Assembly: GCF_017916325.1 (NCBI RefSeq)
Contig: NC_090170.1
Coordinates: 1,118,001 to 1,182,000 of the forward strand
Reading direction: 5' to 3'
Origin: Leishmania martiniquensis
Taxonomy: Eukaryota; Euglenozoa; Kinetoplastea; Trypanosomatida; Trypanosomatidae
Length of the DNA stretch: 64,000 nucleotides
This document shows, piece by piece, positions 29,108-39,390 of this stretch. Within the stretch, counting starts at the first letter, position 1. Every line of letters begins with the position of its first letter. The notes below the pieces were generated by a model. That model worked only from the letters and a program-made list of their open reading frames with translations, ran no database searches and was not told the DNA's origin. The translations under genes and the position numbers were made by a program.

Positions 29108-30928
29108 TCATTTCGGTTGATGCTGGCAATTCAAGCTACTGTCGCGCTCGTGCGTCAACGCATCTCGATCCAGTGATTGGCGGTACTCGTCGATGATGTT
29201 CGGCACCCAGTCTGGCATCGGCTTTGTATTGACCTTGCGTGATGGCATCCACGGCGCGACACGGCGTTGCCGATCGCGCCTCATCATTGCCTGTATCCGC
29301 CGCTGCTCGGCTTCTAACCAATGATCATAGTCATTGCCACGGCGGCGCGTCAGTCGCCGCCAGCGCATAAACTCGTTCGCCTGGTGCGCGCGCTCTCGCT
29401 GCTGTGCCTCGTCGAGATTGATGTCATCAGCGGAAACGCTCAGTCGGTTGACGCCAATGTCCACCGAGGCATACTTTGTCTGCAAGTTCAACGAGGAGTG
29501 TTCCTGCTTCGTCTGCGCAGGCAGGTAGTCCCAATTCCCACGTGGGCGGAGGGTGTAGAGGACGACGGACATCGAAATGAGCAGGTCCGACGGCACCTCG
29601 CTTGGGTTCGGCAGGCTTTCGAGCAGCAGTCGCGTGGTCGGCCGCGACAGTCTTGTTGCGAGGCGACGGATCATGTTCCGCTTGTGATTCGGGCCGGCAA
29701 AGAGAATATAGCCGCTCTGCGCGTCATCCTCGACGCTGGAGGAGCGCGTGAAACGGTCAAGGCAGAAGTCCGAAAGCGATTCCTCTCTCACCCGTGAGGC
29801 ACCACGGAGGCCACGCGACATCACTTCATACGAGGAATCGCGCTGCAGCGGTGCCGGAAGAGAAACAGGGGAGGCTCCCACCACGCTAGACCGAAAGACA
29901 CGTCCGGCAGGTGCCTCCGGAGCGTCGACAAACCCTGGCTGCGCGCGCATACCGACACCGTCCACGTCAGCAGCGTCTGCTTGTGCGGCGCAGCAAAGTG
30001 GCAGGAGGTTGTTGCGCTCCGTGATGTGATTTAACATACCATAGACATCATCGCCGTCCTCCTCCTTCAATGTGTAGATCGGGACGGAGGTTTGAAAGTG
30101 CGCCCCGCGGGCTGCGCGAATGACTCGATGGTCATACAAGTCAGCGCAGTGATTTGTCGCGATGATTGCGTCGTATTGGTACCCCGAGGCCGTGCGAAGG
30201 AGGGTGCCGAGCACACCAGGGTCATCGACGTTGTCGAGCACAAGCACACGGTTGAGGCGCTGGTGATTGGCGATGAGCTGCTCCTTCATGGGCGGCGTCG
30301 GGATCGCAAAGTCACCCACATAACCGTCTGCGCCGGACGCGACGGCAGATGAGACAGCCCGGTCCATAAGGACTATGTCGGTGTCGCGGCGGTCCTGGAA
30401 TGACCCCGGAACTGGCTTGCCGACTTCTACCATGAGGTGGCGTGGCCGGTATCCAGCTCGGCACAGCTCCTCAATCATAGCCCGACCACCGACGACCAGC
30501 ATCTGCCGTGCTTGCCGGTACTTTTCATTGCTGCTGAGCGTTACAAAGTGCTGAACCAACGTGTGATTCATGTCGTCGATTACGGTTCCCTCCCAGAGCA
30601 CCTCCTGCTGCATTTGTAGCAGCAGCGCCTTCTGAGCCTGCTTCTTGAGCTTCTCTGCCGAGAGTGCAGCAGAGGACGACGGAGAAGCGGCAGAGGCAGC
30701 GATGCGGCTTGCGTTCGTCGGTATTGTGACGTTGCGCTGCGACGGATCCTTAGGTGCGAGCGGGTGACGGTAGGCGGACTTGCTCATCCGAGCGACGGAG
30801 CGCTGCTCCCCAACGGAGGACTGGAAGCAGCGAGCGGTGCGCAGCGTCGAAACCCCAACGGAGGTGCAGCGGCGGATGTGATGATCCAGCGCGAGCACTC
30901 CATGCAGGAATGGCGCGTACCGCTTCAT
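29108..30928 (-). CDS. SpoU-family RNA 2'-O-methyltransferase, probably mitochondrial
   Basis: A 606-aa SPOUT-class enzyme. An N-terminal substrate-binding part is seen as LVVGGRAMIEEL (~144-155). The SpoU motifs follow: LDNVDDPGVLGTLLRTA (231-247), RAARGAHFQTSVP (271-283) and LESLPNPSEVPSDLLISMSVVLY (436-458), which make the SAM knot. The family would transfer a methyl group to a ribose 2'-OH in rRNA or tRNA; MRM3-like mitochondrial rRNA enzymes are the closest by layout. The basic, acid-free N-terminus (MKRYAPFLHGVLAL...RRCTSVG) fits a mitochondrial presequence. Motif 1 has V where N is usual (DPGVLG), and about 120-150 residues, partly low-complexity, are inserted between motifs 2 and 3. 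A basic C-terminal extension of ~140 residues is lineage-specific. Confidence 0.85.
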   Translation of the reverse strand: MKRYAPFLHGVLALDHHIRRCTSVGVSTLRTARCFQSSVGEQRSVARMSKSAYRHPLAPKDPSQRNVTIPTNASRIAASAASPSSSAALSAEKLKKQAQKALLLQMQQEVLWEGTVIDDMNHTLVQHFVTLSSNEKYRQARQMLVVGGRAMIEELCRAGYRPRHLMVEVGKPVPGSFQDRRDTDIVLMDRAVSSAVASGADGYVGDFAIPTPPMKEQLIANHQRLNRVLVLDNVDDPGVLGTLLRTASGYQYDAIIATNHCADLYDHRVIRAARGAHFQTSVPIYTLKEEDGDDVYGMLNHITERNNLLPLCCAAQADAADVDGVGMRAQPGFVDAPEAPAGRVFRSSVVGASPVSLPAPLQRDSSYEVMSRGLRGASRVREESLSDFCLDRFTRSSSVEDDAQSGYILFAGPNHKRNMIRRLATRLSRPTTRLLLESLPNPSEVPSDLLISMSVVLYTLRPRGNWDYLPAQTKQEHSSLNLQTKYASVDIGVNRLSVSADDINLDEAQQRERAHQANEFMRWRRLTRRRGNDYDHWLEAEQRRIQAMMRRDRQRRVAPWMPSRKVNTKPMPDWVPNIIDEYRQSLDRDALTHERDSSLNCQHQPK

Positions 30929-32230
30929 GAAAACAGGACGCCTTTATCTATTCTCACTTTTTCAGTGACTCAATGCCCCGTAAGATGCAGTGGGGTAAGT
31001 GCGTGTGTGCGAGGGGGAGGGGAGGGGAGCAGAGATCGGAGGGAAGGAAGAAAGAGGAGAAGCTTCAGGACAGCGAGTACTGAAGAGAAGCAACACGAGA
31101 GGGTGACACGTGATGATGAGGGGCCCCCGGTTGTTGTGTGAAGTGCCGGTCAGCCGAAGCGTTCCTCTCCTGCGACCGCAAGAGTTTCGCGGGGAAGCGA
31201 CGCTGGTCGCCACCGCCTTCTCGCCCATCCCCTCCCTTTCCTCGCGCCCTTCATCTAAGGCCTCGGCAATGAGAGCCAAGAGGAGGGTCATACAGTGCAC
31301 TCTGCAGCATGCTGCTTCCTGTTTTCTGGGCTGCACAGACTTCTGTGTGGGGAGTAGCAGAAGGAGGGGGAAGGGATTACTGCCTTCTCTCGCGCTGAGT
31401 TGCCCACGTCTACAATTCATAATGCTGCGGCTGTTACCGCTAACCTGAACGAAGCCTCGTCGCTCAGCTTTCCCTGCCGAGAGGGTAGAGGAAGAGCCAC
31501 AGAGATGATATGCATAGGCTTATTCACACCTATAGGAGGAGTAAGGGAAGGAGGGGGTGTGGGAGGAAGGAAAACGCTGTTTTCTCTACGGAAACTGCTG
31601 CGTTCACTAACGCCGTGCGATCGATGCTGCAATCCCCTAAACGCGCATGCGATAGGGAGGACCGCGTCCGGGAGCCACATAAAAGACGCGCAAAAAGAAA
31701 AAAGAGGCAAAGGCAGAACAAACAGTGGCGTCATAAGGGTCTTCCATACACATGCAGAGACACGCAATGGCACAGCAACACACACATTATCCAATGACGC
31801 GAAGAAGAAGAAAACGTTTACATGAAGGTGGAACAGACGGATGCAACCGAACATCAAACGCATGCTCCAAAGAATACGTTACATCTTGCGAAGAGAGGGA
31901 GCGAGCAAGAAGAATATCATAGGACGAAAGAGGCCTCACATACACACACAAGCTTTCGGGCGGGAGGGCAGGCGACGCGCAGGGGTCCGCTGGTCTTGCA
32001 AGCTCGATGTAATTTGCTCGACGCTCGCCTTCTCGATGGGTCGAGAGACTCGGCCCCTTTCGTGAAATTCCCACGCAAACCGCCTTACGTAAACGTCACC
32101 ACACGACAGAGACGCCTCGATCGCCTCAGGCAGAGCAGCTAAGAGGGAGAATGAGCTACGGCGGGGCAACACACCTCGAGGGCAACTGTGCCGCCGATCG
32201 TGCAATTTTCGAAGCACTGCATTTTTGCTC
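30929..32230. other. Intergenic spacer
   Basis: It holds purine-rich plus-strand tracts near 31010-31060, which give polypyrimidine on the coding strand 80-130 bases upstream of the SpoU gene start. No gene was recognised in the rest. Confidence 0.45.
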
Positions 32231-34417
32231 TCAAAAGGGGCCGCGCGACTCCTTCGTGTACGCCTTCTTGTCAAGGATGGTGGACATTTGCAGCGCAGCA
32301 TAGATCATGAGTAGCGGCATGTGCACTACGAGCGCGTGCTCCTCCTCCTTCACGGACGTCCCCTCAAAGTGCTCCCGCAGAAACTCCAGGAAGTACGGAA
32401 AAATCATATCCGTCGAGTCGCTGCCGTCCTCCTTGAGCGTCAGCCGAGGACAGGCCGAGGCGCGGCGTGAGGGCGTGTCCGTATCTCCGTCGATCGCCGG
32501 CGGAACACAGCGCACCTCAAATCGAATGAGGCACTGCCGGTTCTGCTGAGATGCCCCCCCAATCGGCTTCGCGCCACTACCGTGGTTGCCGTTGGGCCCC
32601 GTAATGTTGTAGTAGGAGCTGCTTTCATCGTGCAGCCACGCGGGAGTTCGATACTTGTCTAGCACCCCAGCTTGCCGAGCCGTCGCTTCGGTGCCTGTGC
32701 CGCCGCTAGTGGTGGGCGCCTGGATTTCTGTGCAGTAGATGTAAGGGCCGGTAATGGGCGGGTGGTTGCTTGCATAGACGACGGCGCCGACAAATTGCGC
32801 GTCTGGGTAGCTCGATCGTGTGTTGTTGGCATCGTTGTACTGCCCTTGATAGGCAGCGATCTTCAACGGGCCCTCGGTGACGCTGCAGCGCATGGTGAGC
32901 GCGACCGGTTCGCCTAGGCGCGTCAGCACGCGTTGAAAGAAGCAAATGCTGCTCGCGAGGGCAGCCGTCGTAGAGAGAAACGTACTCTCAAACGAGGCGC
33001 CGCCCTCGCCGACGCCGATGAGCAGGCCATAGTGATCCTCGAGGGAATAGCGGTGCACCTCTCGCAGTACTGAAATGATGCTCGGGTCATCGGCCTGCTC
33101 ACGGTTCAAGGCGAACTGGTGGCGCACGTACGCGCCCGTTGTCCGAGTTGTCGACGGCGGCCTCGGGATGCAGCGAGTGAGGAAGGGGGAGCGCATGCCT
33201 CGTGGCAGGCAGTGCATAAAGTGCGGAACGCGGAAGAGCTTTGGGTACGGGATCGCCGAAAACTCGGCGCGCGTGTCGAAGGAAACGAAAAGGTCAAGAA
33301 AACCGCTATGGGGGGTGTCATTGTAAATGCGGAACTGCACCTTGCCGTGTTTAAGGCTGATCACGGGGATTGGTGGGATTTCCTCGGCATCCTCGGCCCC
33401 GAACCCCTCCACACACTCTGCGAGCTCCTCGCGGTAGGTGCTCTCGCCCTGGGAATGCTGCGAAGTGTGGCCAAAGGAGAGACGATGGCCTCCGTCGCTG
33501 ACAGCCGTACCGCCGCCGACCAGGCTCGATCTGGCGATGCCGCGCCGCTGCAGCGCGTGCCCGGTGGTGCTGCGCCGCTTGATCGGTTTGCCGAAGGGGT
33601 CTGCAGAGCTATTCTGAGAGCGGACGTACGCCTTCAAGTCCACAATGAGAGACCGGTAAGGATCCTTCGCACCAATCGCATCAGCAGACACCTCAACCGC
33701 GAGCTCCACGAAGGAGCCGCAAAACGGTGCGGACAAGAGGTAGTGACCACTAGGCAGGTGCGCCGTGAAGGCAAAGCCGGCTTGTGAGGGGCAGAAGAAC
33801 GACTCCAGGCGCCGCCGATCCGCCTCCTCGGTATAGTAAAGTCGGTGGTGCTGGCGCTGAAAAAGCGAGGGTAGCCGCTCTAGCTGGAAAAACACGGCGA
33901 CGTCACCAAGCTCGTTGACCTCCGTACGATCGGTGCACATTGGGCAGCGATAAGCGTTCGTCGAGTGAAATGTGCCCACGAAAGGGATGTCGTTGACGGA
34001 GCGGAAGTGCGCAATGTCACAGCCGCACGAGCGGCAGTTGACGACAAAGTACACGGACATCCATGACCGTTCTACAGCGAGCAAAAGTTGCGCGGTGACC
34101 ACATCGATCGGGGCCTTCAGCAGCGCCGCCAGAGCGAGCGGGTTCCATAGAGTGAAGGTAGTATAGAAGGGGCGCAGCTCATTGCACGCCTTGACCGCAG
34201 TCCGATCTACAAGGATGACGTCCTCCTGCAAGATGCGGCCTGTTCGGGGCACTGAAAAGAAAGTCTGGCTGTGAAAGGGAGAACGCGAGTCTAAGAACGG
34301 CTCACAGACGGCCTCAAGCGCACCCCAAAAGCCCTTGTCGACTTGTTCAAAGGGCAGCGTGATCCACTGACGGTGAAACGCTGCCTTGTCCATCTGTGAA
34401 GTTGCAGCGACGTGCAT
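32231..34417 (-). CDS. Zinc-site protein resembling a degenerate DUF5939 cyclase
   Basis: A 728-aa protein. Residues ~128-161 hold a likely treble-clef metal site, CRSCGC ... CPMC, set between helices and followed by EVNELGDVAVFFQL. A later LPSGHYLLSAPFCGSFVELAVE (~221-241) and QFRIYNDTPHSGFLDLFVSF (~361-380) recall DUF5939, the region found before class III nucleotidyl cyclase domains in bacteria. Residues ~455-555 (SLEDHYGLLIGVGEGGASFESTF... RLGEPVALTMRCSVTEGPLKIAAYQG) follow the cyclase pattern up to the H-x-G-P strand, but the metal and purine residues are gone. It is therefore probably inactive as a cyclase. The link to DUF5939 is from memory of the pattern and is tentative. The frame starts at GTG 34543; ATG 34417 lies right after an acceptor AG (34424), with ATG 34393 as an alternative. 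Confidence 0.75.
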   Translation of the reverse strand: MHVAATSQMDKAAFHRQWITLPFEQVDKGFWGALEAVCEPFLDSRSPFHSQTFFSVPRTGRILQEDVILVDRTAVKACNELRPFYTTFTLWNPLALAALLKAPIDVVTAQLLLAVERSWMSVYFVVNCRSCGCDIAHFRSVNDIPFVGTFHSTNAYRCPMCTDRTEVNELGDVAVFFQLERLPSLFQRQHHRLYYTEEADRRRLESFFCPSQAGFAFTAHLPSGHYLLSAPFCGSFVELAVEVSADAIGAKDPYRSLIVDLKAYVRSQNSSADPFGKPIKRRSTTGHALQRRGIARSSLVGGGTAVSDGGHRLSFGHTSQHSQGESTYREELAECVEGFGAEDAEEIPPIPVISLKHGKVQFRIYNDTPHSGFLDLFVSFDTRAEFSAIPYPKLFRVPHFMHCLPRGMRSPFLTRCIPRPPSTTRTTGAYVRHQFALNREQADDPSIISVLREVHRYSLEDHYGLLIGVGEGGASFESTFLSTTAALASSICFFQRVLTRLGEPVALTMRCSVTEGPLKIAAYQGQYNDANNTRSSYPDAQFVGAVVYASNHPPITGPYIYCTEIQAPTTSGGTGTEATARQAGVLDKYRTPAWLHDESSSYYNITGPNGNHGSGAKPIGGASQQNRQCLIRFEVRCVPPAIDGDTDTPSRRASACPRLTLKEDGSDSTDMIFPYFLEFLREHFEGTSVKEEEHALVVHMPLLMIYAALQMSTILDKKAYTKESRGPF

Positions 34418-34423
34418 GAGCAG

Positions 34424-34455
34424 CTGGTGAACAGAGGAGACGGTGAGAACACACA
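34424..34455 (-). promoter_or_regulatory. Putative trans-splice acceptor of the DUF5939-like gene
   Basis: The minus strand reads GTTCTCACCGTCTCCTCTG then TTCACCAG, with AG at about 34425-34424, seven bases from ATG 34417. If this site is used, ATG 34393 could also serve as start. Confidence 0.45.
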
Positions 34456-35417
34456 CGACTGCGCACACGAACAAAAAAGCCGTATGGCCTATTTCACCGT
34501 TACGCGAAAGACTGTGAGGAGGGGAAAACACAGACGCACACACATAAAGAGGGCCAACTACAACAGTGGGTCGAGAAATGCTCGGAGAAGGCGAGCAGTC
34601 GGCCCTGAACGCGTCAGAAACGCAAAAACGATGGGTAAAAAGAAGAGGGACTTAGCCATGTAGCTGTGTGAAGACGTCCTCTACGTTTGCAGGAAAGGAG
34701 GAGGACAAGGACGATCAGCATTCGCATCGTGTAGGCACTGAGCATGGCACACAGCGAAGGCGACGCAATAGGAGTGGCGGCAATGTGTGCATCGATCGAG
34801 GAAATTCTCCTCGCGATGCATCTCTGTCCCAGTAAATCGATAGCGGGTCCTGCCCTTGTCTAAAGGGCGAGCACAAGAGCGCACGGACATGTGTTGCGGG
34901 TAAAACGTATACACGCACATGAAAAAGGAATGCAACCTCAGCAATCTTGAGCGCTGACTCGGCTGCGTGCGTGCGTGTGCGTGTGTGTGTGCGTGTGTGT
35001 GGTGGTGATGTAGAAAACGGGCGCAAGGGTAGCGCTGCTTTTTCATTCCTTATCCCTTTTTCTTCGGTCTTGCCTATTATGGCGCCACGAAGGCGGCTGC
35101 ATGTTGGTGAAGGGCACGCCTCACTCTTAGGTCGTGTTAGCTTGAATGCCTCACACCCTTCACGAGCCACCTGGGCAGTGTACTACTATGTACATGCTGG
35201 AGGGACGCTTGAAGAGGAGGAGGAGCTTGCCTAATAGCAGCGCGATTGATCACCGCTTCTATCTTTCTCTCTCCATGTTTCTCCTTCCACGCAGCCTCTT
35301 TGTAGAGAACGCCTTTCTTTGTGCTCTCACCAGCGGGTGCGGTTGCCGACGCACACAAGACACACCCGCCAAAAAAAAAAACAGGGGCGCGCATAAGTAC
35401 ATGTGTGCACTGGGACA
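34456..35417. other. Intergenic spacer with TG-rich tract
   Basis: An imperfect (TGCG/TG)n run lies at about 34965-35002, and an A-run at 35372-35381 is close to the dynein light chain stop. No gene was recognised. Confidence 0.45.
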
Positions 35418-35789
35418 TCAGTACTGGTACAAGCCAAAGACCGTCACCGTAGCAAACAGGTGTTTGCTCACATAAACCTCCTCAAAGTAGTGGTCTGTGT
35501 CGGAGTCCCAGAACATCTTGCATCCCGTCCGCATACCCTCGCCACGCTGCTCGCCAATCATACAGTGCACCACAATCTTGTAGCGATCGAGGTCCTTCGC
35601 GCGGATCTTATCGCGCACGGTGTCCGCTATCTCTTTGCTAATGCTCTGAATCTCATCAGCGTTGTACTCCTGGTCCTCTAGGCGGCTCTCAAGGACAGAC
35701 TTTGCAATAGGCTTCAGCTCACTTGGGCGGAACCTGTGCTGATGATCTGGCCGGAGGGAGAAGGTGGTAGCGTCGACCTCTCCCTGCAT
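35418..35789 (-). CDS. DYNLT2B: Dynein light chain Tctex-type (TCTEX1D2/DYNLT2B)
   Basis: A 123-aa Tctex1-family light chain. Orthologues are part of the dynein-2 motor for retrograde intraflagellar transport and bind intermediate chains as dimers. The match to TCTEX1D2 is clear: FSLRPDHQHRFRPSELK at the start, a helix ending KEIADTVRDKIRAKDLDRYKIVVHCMIGEQRGEG, then MFWDSDTDHYFEEVYVSKHLFATVTVFGLYQY to the end. An ATG at 35969 would add 60 residues with no family counterpart, and AG acceptors following C/T-rich sequence lie inside that extension, so ATG 35789 is preferred. In a flagellate this subunit should act in flagellum assembly. Confidence 0.9.
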   Translation of the reverse strand: MQGEVDATTFSLRPDHQHRFRPSELKPIAKSVLESRLEDQEYNADEIQSISKEIADTVRDKIRAKDLDRYKIVVHCMIGEQRGEGMRTGCKMFWDSDTDHYFEEVYVSKHLFATVTVFGLYQY

Positions 35790-37839
35790 CTTGAAGCGTT
35801 GCGAAGCTTCTTGCCCCTCGGCTCCTTGCTGAATCCTGTAAATGGGCGTGGCCGATATGTAGGCAGATGTGCTATGATGAAGAGGTGTCTGTGTAGACAA
35901 CGCAGTATAGCCGGGGCGCGGAAGCGAGCGATGATGGCAAACACCTACGCCATAGACCTCGATCTCCATACGAGGAAAAGGGAGCGACGGCGGAACGATG
36001 AAGCGGGGCTTGATTGGTGAGCGGTTCTTTTATTTCCCCGCTAGATCGAGGGCGCGCTGGAGCCACTAAGGACCCGCACCGTTCAAATGCCTACGGAAGG
36101 ATTCCAGACACGAGGCGCTGCAGGTCTGTGTGCCTCACGTCGAGAAGCCACAGAGGCCACACGGACGGGGGTTTTTCCTCGGTGCATGCTAGGTCTGTGT
36201 TTCACGACTCGATGCCGGCTCGAGGCCGATGCATCCCTCACGGTCTACCACGACGACTAAGCTTCATGTCTGCGGTGCGTGCTCTTCTTTCATTCTGGCG
36301 CAAACGCTCGTCGGGTACATTTCGGACGCAGAAAGGGTATATAAAAGAAGAGGGAGGGAGAGAGGAAAGGGGGCGGGGAGGGGAGTCAATGCCCCCTAAA
36401 TGCATAACGGAAGGAAACAAAAAACGAACGCAGTGAATACGGAAGGGAAAGAGGCTCCACACGCGCCCCTGACAACGGCCAGCGACAGGCGCGCCATGAC
36501 TCATGGGAGCATTCCATCGAGGCATGCACCGGAGCCGAAAAAGGGGGCTAAAAAAAAGCAGGGAAAAGGCCGCGTGTGGCCGCCGCACCGCGTGAAAGGG
36601 CACTGCTTCCGCTTCTCCATCCTCCAACTTGTCCGAGGCGCGGGAACGCGAGTAGCATGCACTTTATGTTCCTTGTGTCTCTCACTCTCTCAGGTGAAAA
36701 GAGATGGTCGCGGCACAGACCACTGGCGCCTAGAAGGGGCAGCTGTTCACAGCTTCCGCAGGAGGAAGACTCCCCTGCCCACCAAGTTGTGCCATCCATT
36801 GCGCAAATGCGCTCGCGCCGCGGAGACAACGAAGAAGAAGCCCCGCGATCTCTGTCTAAGTAATACGTGCCGTTGTGTAAGCGCTGTCTCTGTGATGGGC
36901 GAGGATCGATAGTGCAAATCAGGTAGTTCGCAATATTATTCAGCACCCCACACGCATCTTCTGTCTCACCCCGGTGAAACAATGAGGTGTGCTCGCGTAC
37001 ACAAGGTGGGCCTCCTCCTCTGAACGTGGTGGGCGGCTGAAGGCAACGGCTAACTGTCTGCTAGAGCAAGTCGGTGCTCTTCTTGCTTCACTGCGAAATC
37101 TGGGGCGCGAGTGCCGGAGAAGTAATCTTACCTCAGAGGGGGAAAGGAGACGGCGCGCGCCATCGCTGCCGCGGCGCCCAGCACTCTCGTGGACGACGCC
37201 GATGCGTTCATCTAGCGAGAAGCGATGCGAAGTAGCCACCAAGATAAAGCGCCGTTATTTTAGACGTAAGGGAGGTTAAAACAGCAAATTCATGAGTGTA
37301 AGCGTTTCGCAGAGTCACTCCTTGAGGATACGCCCGCACCATTACAAACAACGATGCCTCTCGTGAGGTGGTTCAGGCAGCTTCCCGATCCCCTCATGTC
37401 GTCTTCACAACCATCCATAGTCGGCGCCGCCGCCGTCCGCTCCGCGGACAGCAATAGAGAGGCTCCCCACACTTGCGCGACTGCTCTTTTTTCTGTTTTC
37501 TTTTTCTTGTTCATCGGGGGGTGGGTGGGCAGAAAGGGAAGGCAAGACGCTGAAGGGGCCACGCAAGATGCTGGGCAACCACCGCGTAGTATTCGTATGC
37601 GAACAATGCCTGTCGACCCGAGAACGAGTGGAGTCATGGCAGCCGAGAGGAGCAGCGGAAAAAAAACTCAGTCAAGCATGCAGAATACATGAAGGTAGAG
37701 CCACGACGTGCACAACACAAGAAAACAAGTCCGAGGCAGTCCGGCAAATTCCACACCGCGAACCCATTCATGCCCACCGGAGAAGGGAAACGTAACCCAT
37801 CATGGGTACGCTTCTCAGCTTGCCGATTTGATGCCTTTT
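35790..37839. other. Intergenic spacer upstream of the DYNLT2B gene
   Basis: Purine-rich runs near 35972-35995 and 36350-36390 give polypyrimidine on the minus strand and could serve splicing. Open frames on both strands overlap and show no family resemblance. No gene is supported. Confidence 0.45.
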
Positions 37840-38181
37840 CAGAGCAGCTCAGCTCATCACCCCTTTATCCCACGGGCTGTCAGCGACGCCTCGCAAGGTG
37901 CAGGAGGGCGCCATCGGCGTGAGAGGGGCCAGTGACCCGACTCGGACGGCTCAGCACGGTCACTGCCGGCAGTCACACCGCCCACATACACACACACACG
38001 CCTCACAGGTCGCCTCAAAGTCACTGCCATTCTGCCCGTCGCCACCTGGTGCAGCCCATCCCCTCAGGGCCGCTCAGGCTGCCCGCGCCGGGGGCGCAGC
38101 GCGAGGCCCGCGTACGACGGGCTTGACACCGGCCGATGCGCCGCCTCCCTACGCGAATGGCACGAGCGGCTTCACTGTCGC
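37840..38181. repeat. Dispersed repeat block B, right copy
   Basis: Aligns without gaps with 1241-1582, differing at only a handful of positions, including within the CA run. Together with block A at 39127-39238 it bounds a 1.4-kb stretch in the spacer between the coiled-coil protein gene and the DYNLT2B gene. Confidence 0.85.
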
Positions 38182-39126
38182 TAGCCACTTCGGTGCCACG
38201 CGATCCATGACAGCGCCGCTGAAATCCACAGCAATGAATCGGTGCGGCTCAAGAGCAGCCGGGGGAGGAAGGGGGAGGCCCCCGTATGTTCACAGATTCT
38301 TCCCTGAAGAGAAAGACAGAGTGGGGCAGTCGGTCATGAGACCACACGCAAATATCACCCTCAGAGTTCTTTAGTCGCTCATGAGCTTTTGATCCTCACA
38401 GTAACAACAGCAGCGAAAAAGAAAGGGCTAATGCAGTATGAGCAGGCAGACACGTATTGTACATTGGCGACACCACATAAAAAAAAGACACTCTCGCTTA
38501 CCACAGAAGCAGACGGAGAGCGAGTTGCTCACCCGAGCACGACCACGTCAACGATATTACACGCACCTAGCGACGCCCGCCGAGCCTCCTCCACTAAACT
38601 TGGCTTGAGGTCCTCCAGGAAGCACCGTGTGCACCTTCTCCAAAACGAGCCAGCGGCACTGAGACATCTCTCGGCGCTACACCACCTCCCCCCCACTGGA
38701 TACGGGCGGCGCCGGCGGCCGCAGGCGTCTCCTCGGTAGACCGCGCGCCGCCACCCTAGCAGGCCGCCAGCAGGCCTCGCGCCCCTCGAAGGCCCGCTGC
38801 GCCCGGCCCACACACCGTGCCCCGCACCCCCCCCGAGTCGCCACGAGCCGGTGCAGCGCGCCATGCCGCATGCTGGCCCTCCACGTTGGAAAGCCCGGCG
38901 AACGCGATGACGCGACCCGGGAGGGGAGTTGGGAGCGCCCGCCGTGCTACCGGCAGCCGTGCCGCATCCGACCGCGCCATCGCATGCGCCAGGTGCCGCA
39001 CATGTCGCGCGCATGCGCGGCGCGGCGAGCAGCCTGTCGCGGCAGGCCAAACGGACCCCTGCATACCACGCGGCCCCGCGCACCAAGGGCTCAGAGCCAG
39101 CCGTCCTGAAGGGAGATCGCGAAGTG
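38182..39126. other. GC-rich spacer between repeat blocks B and A
   Basis: This holds a 221-codon minus-strand open frame (38529-39194) rich in R, G and A that crosses into block A, plus overlapping plus-strand frames. Open frames of this length occur by chance in such GC-rich DNA. It may be the body of a decayed dispersed element; no reverse transcriptase, endonuclease or recombinase motif was seen. Confidence 0.4.
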
Positions 39127-39238
39127 GGGGTGAGGGACCGCGGCTCCGGCAAGAAGCGGGGGTTCGGTTGTCCCCGCAGGGCGGGGGTCAGCACCCCGTC
39201 CGCAGTCTATGCTGCCGCTGGCAATCACACGCGCCGCT
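39127..39238. repeat. Dispersed repeat block A, right copy
   Basis: Identical to bases 1-112 of the window as far as I could compare. Similarity ends at 39238, 152 bases short of the stop codon of the coiled-coil protein gene, so the block lies in that gene's 3' UTR or just after it. Confidence 0.85.
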
Positions 39239-39390
39239 GCGCGAACCTTATATCTGGAGCGAAGCTGGGTGTGGAAAGAGTAAGGGCGGAGGAAACGTAA
39301 AAAAAACCTGCGCTGCTATTCAGCACTGACGCACCACCCCCGAGAACTCTTCAGAGCTGTGCTCTTGTTGCCCAGCATCAAGCCCTCCTG

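Noticed and set aside
38529..39194. 221-codon minus-strand frame near repeat block A
   Set aside because: Its composition follows local GC content and it runs into a repeat block; no domain was seen.
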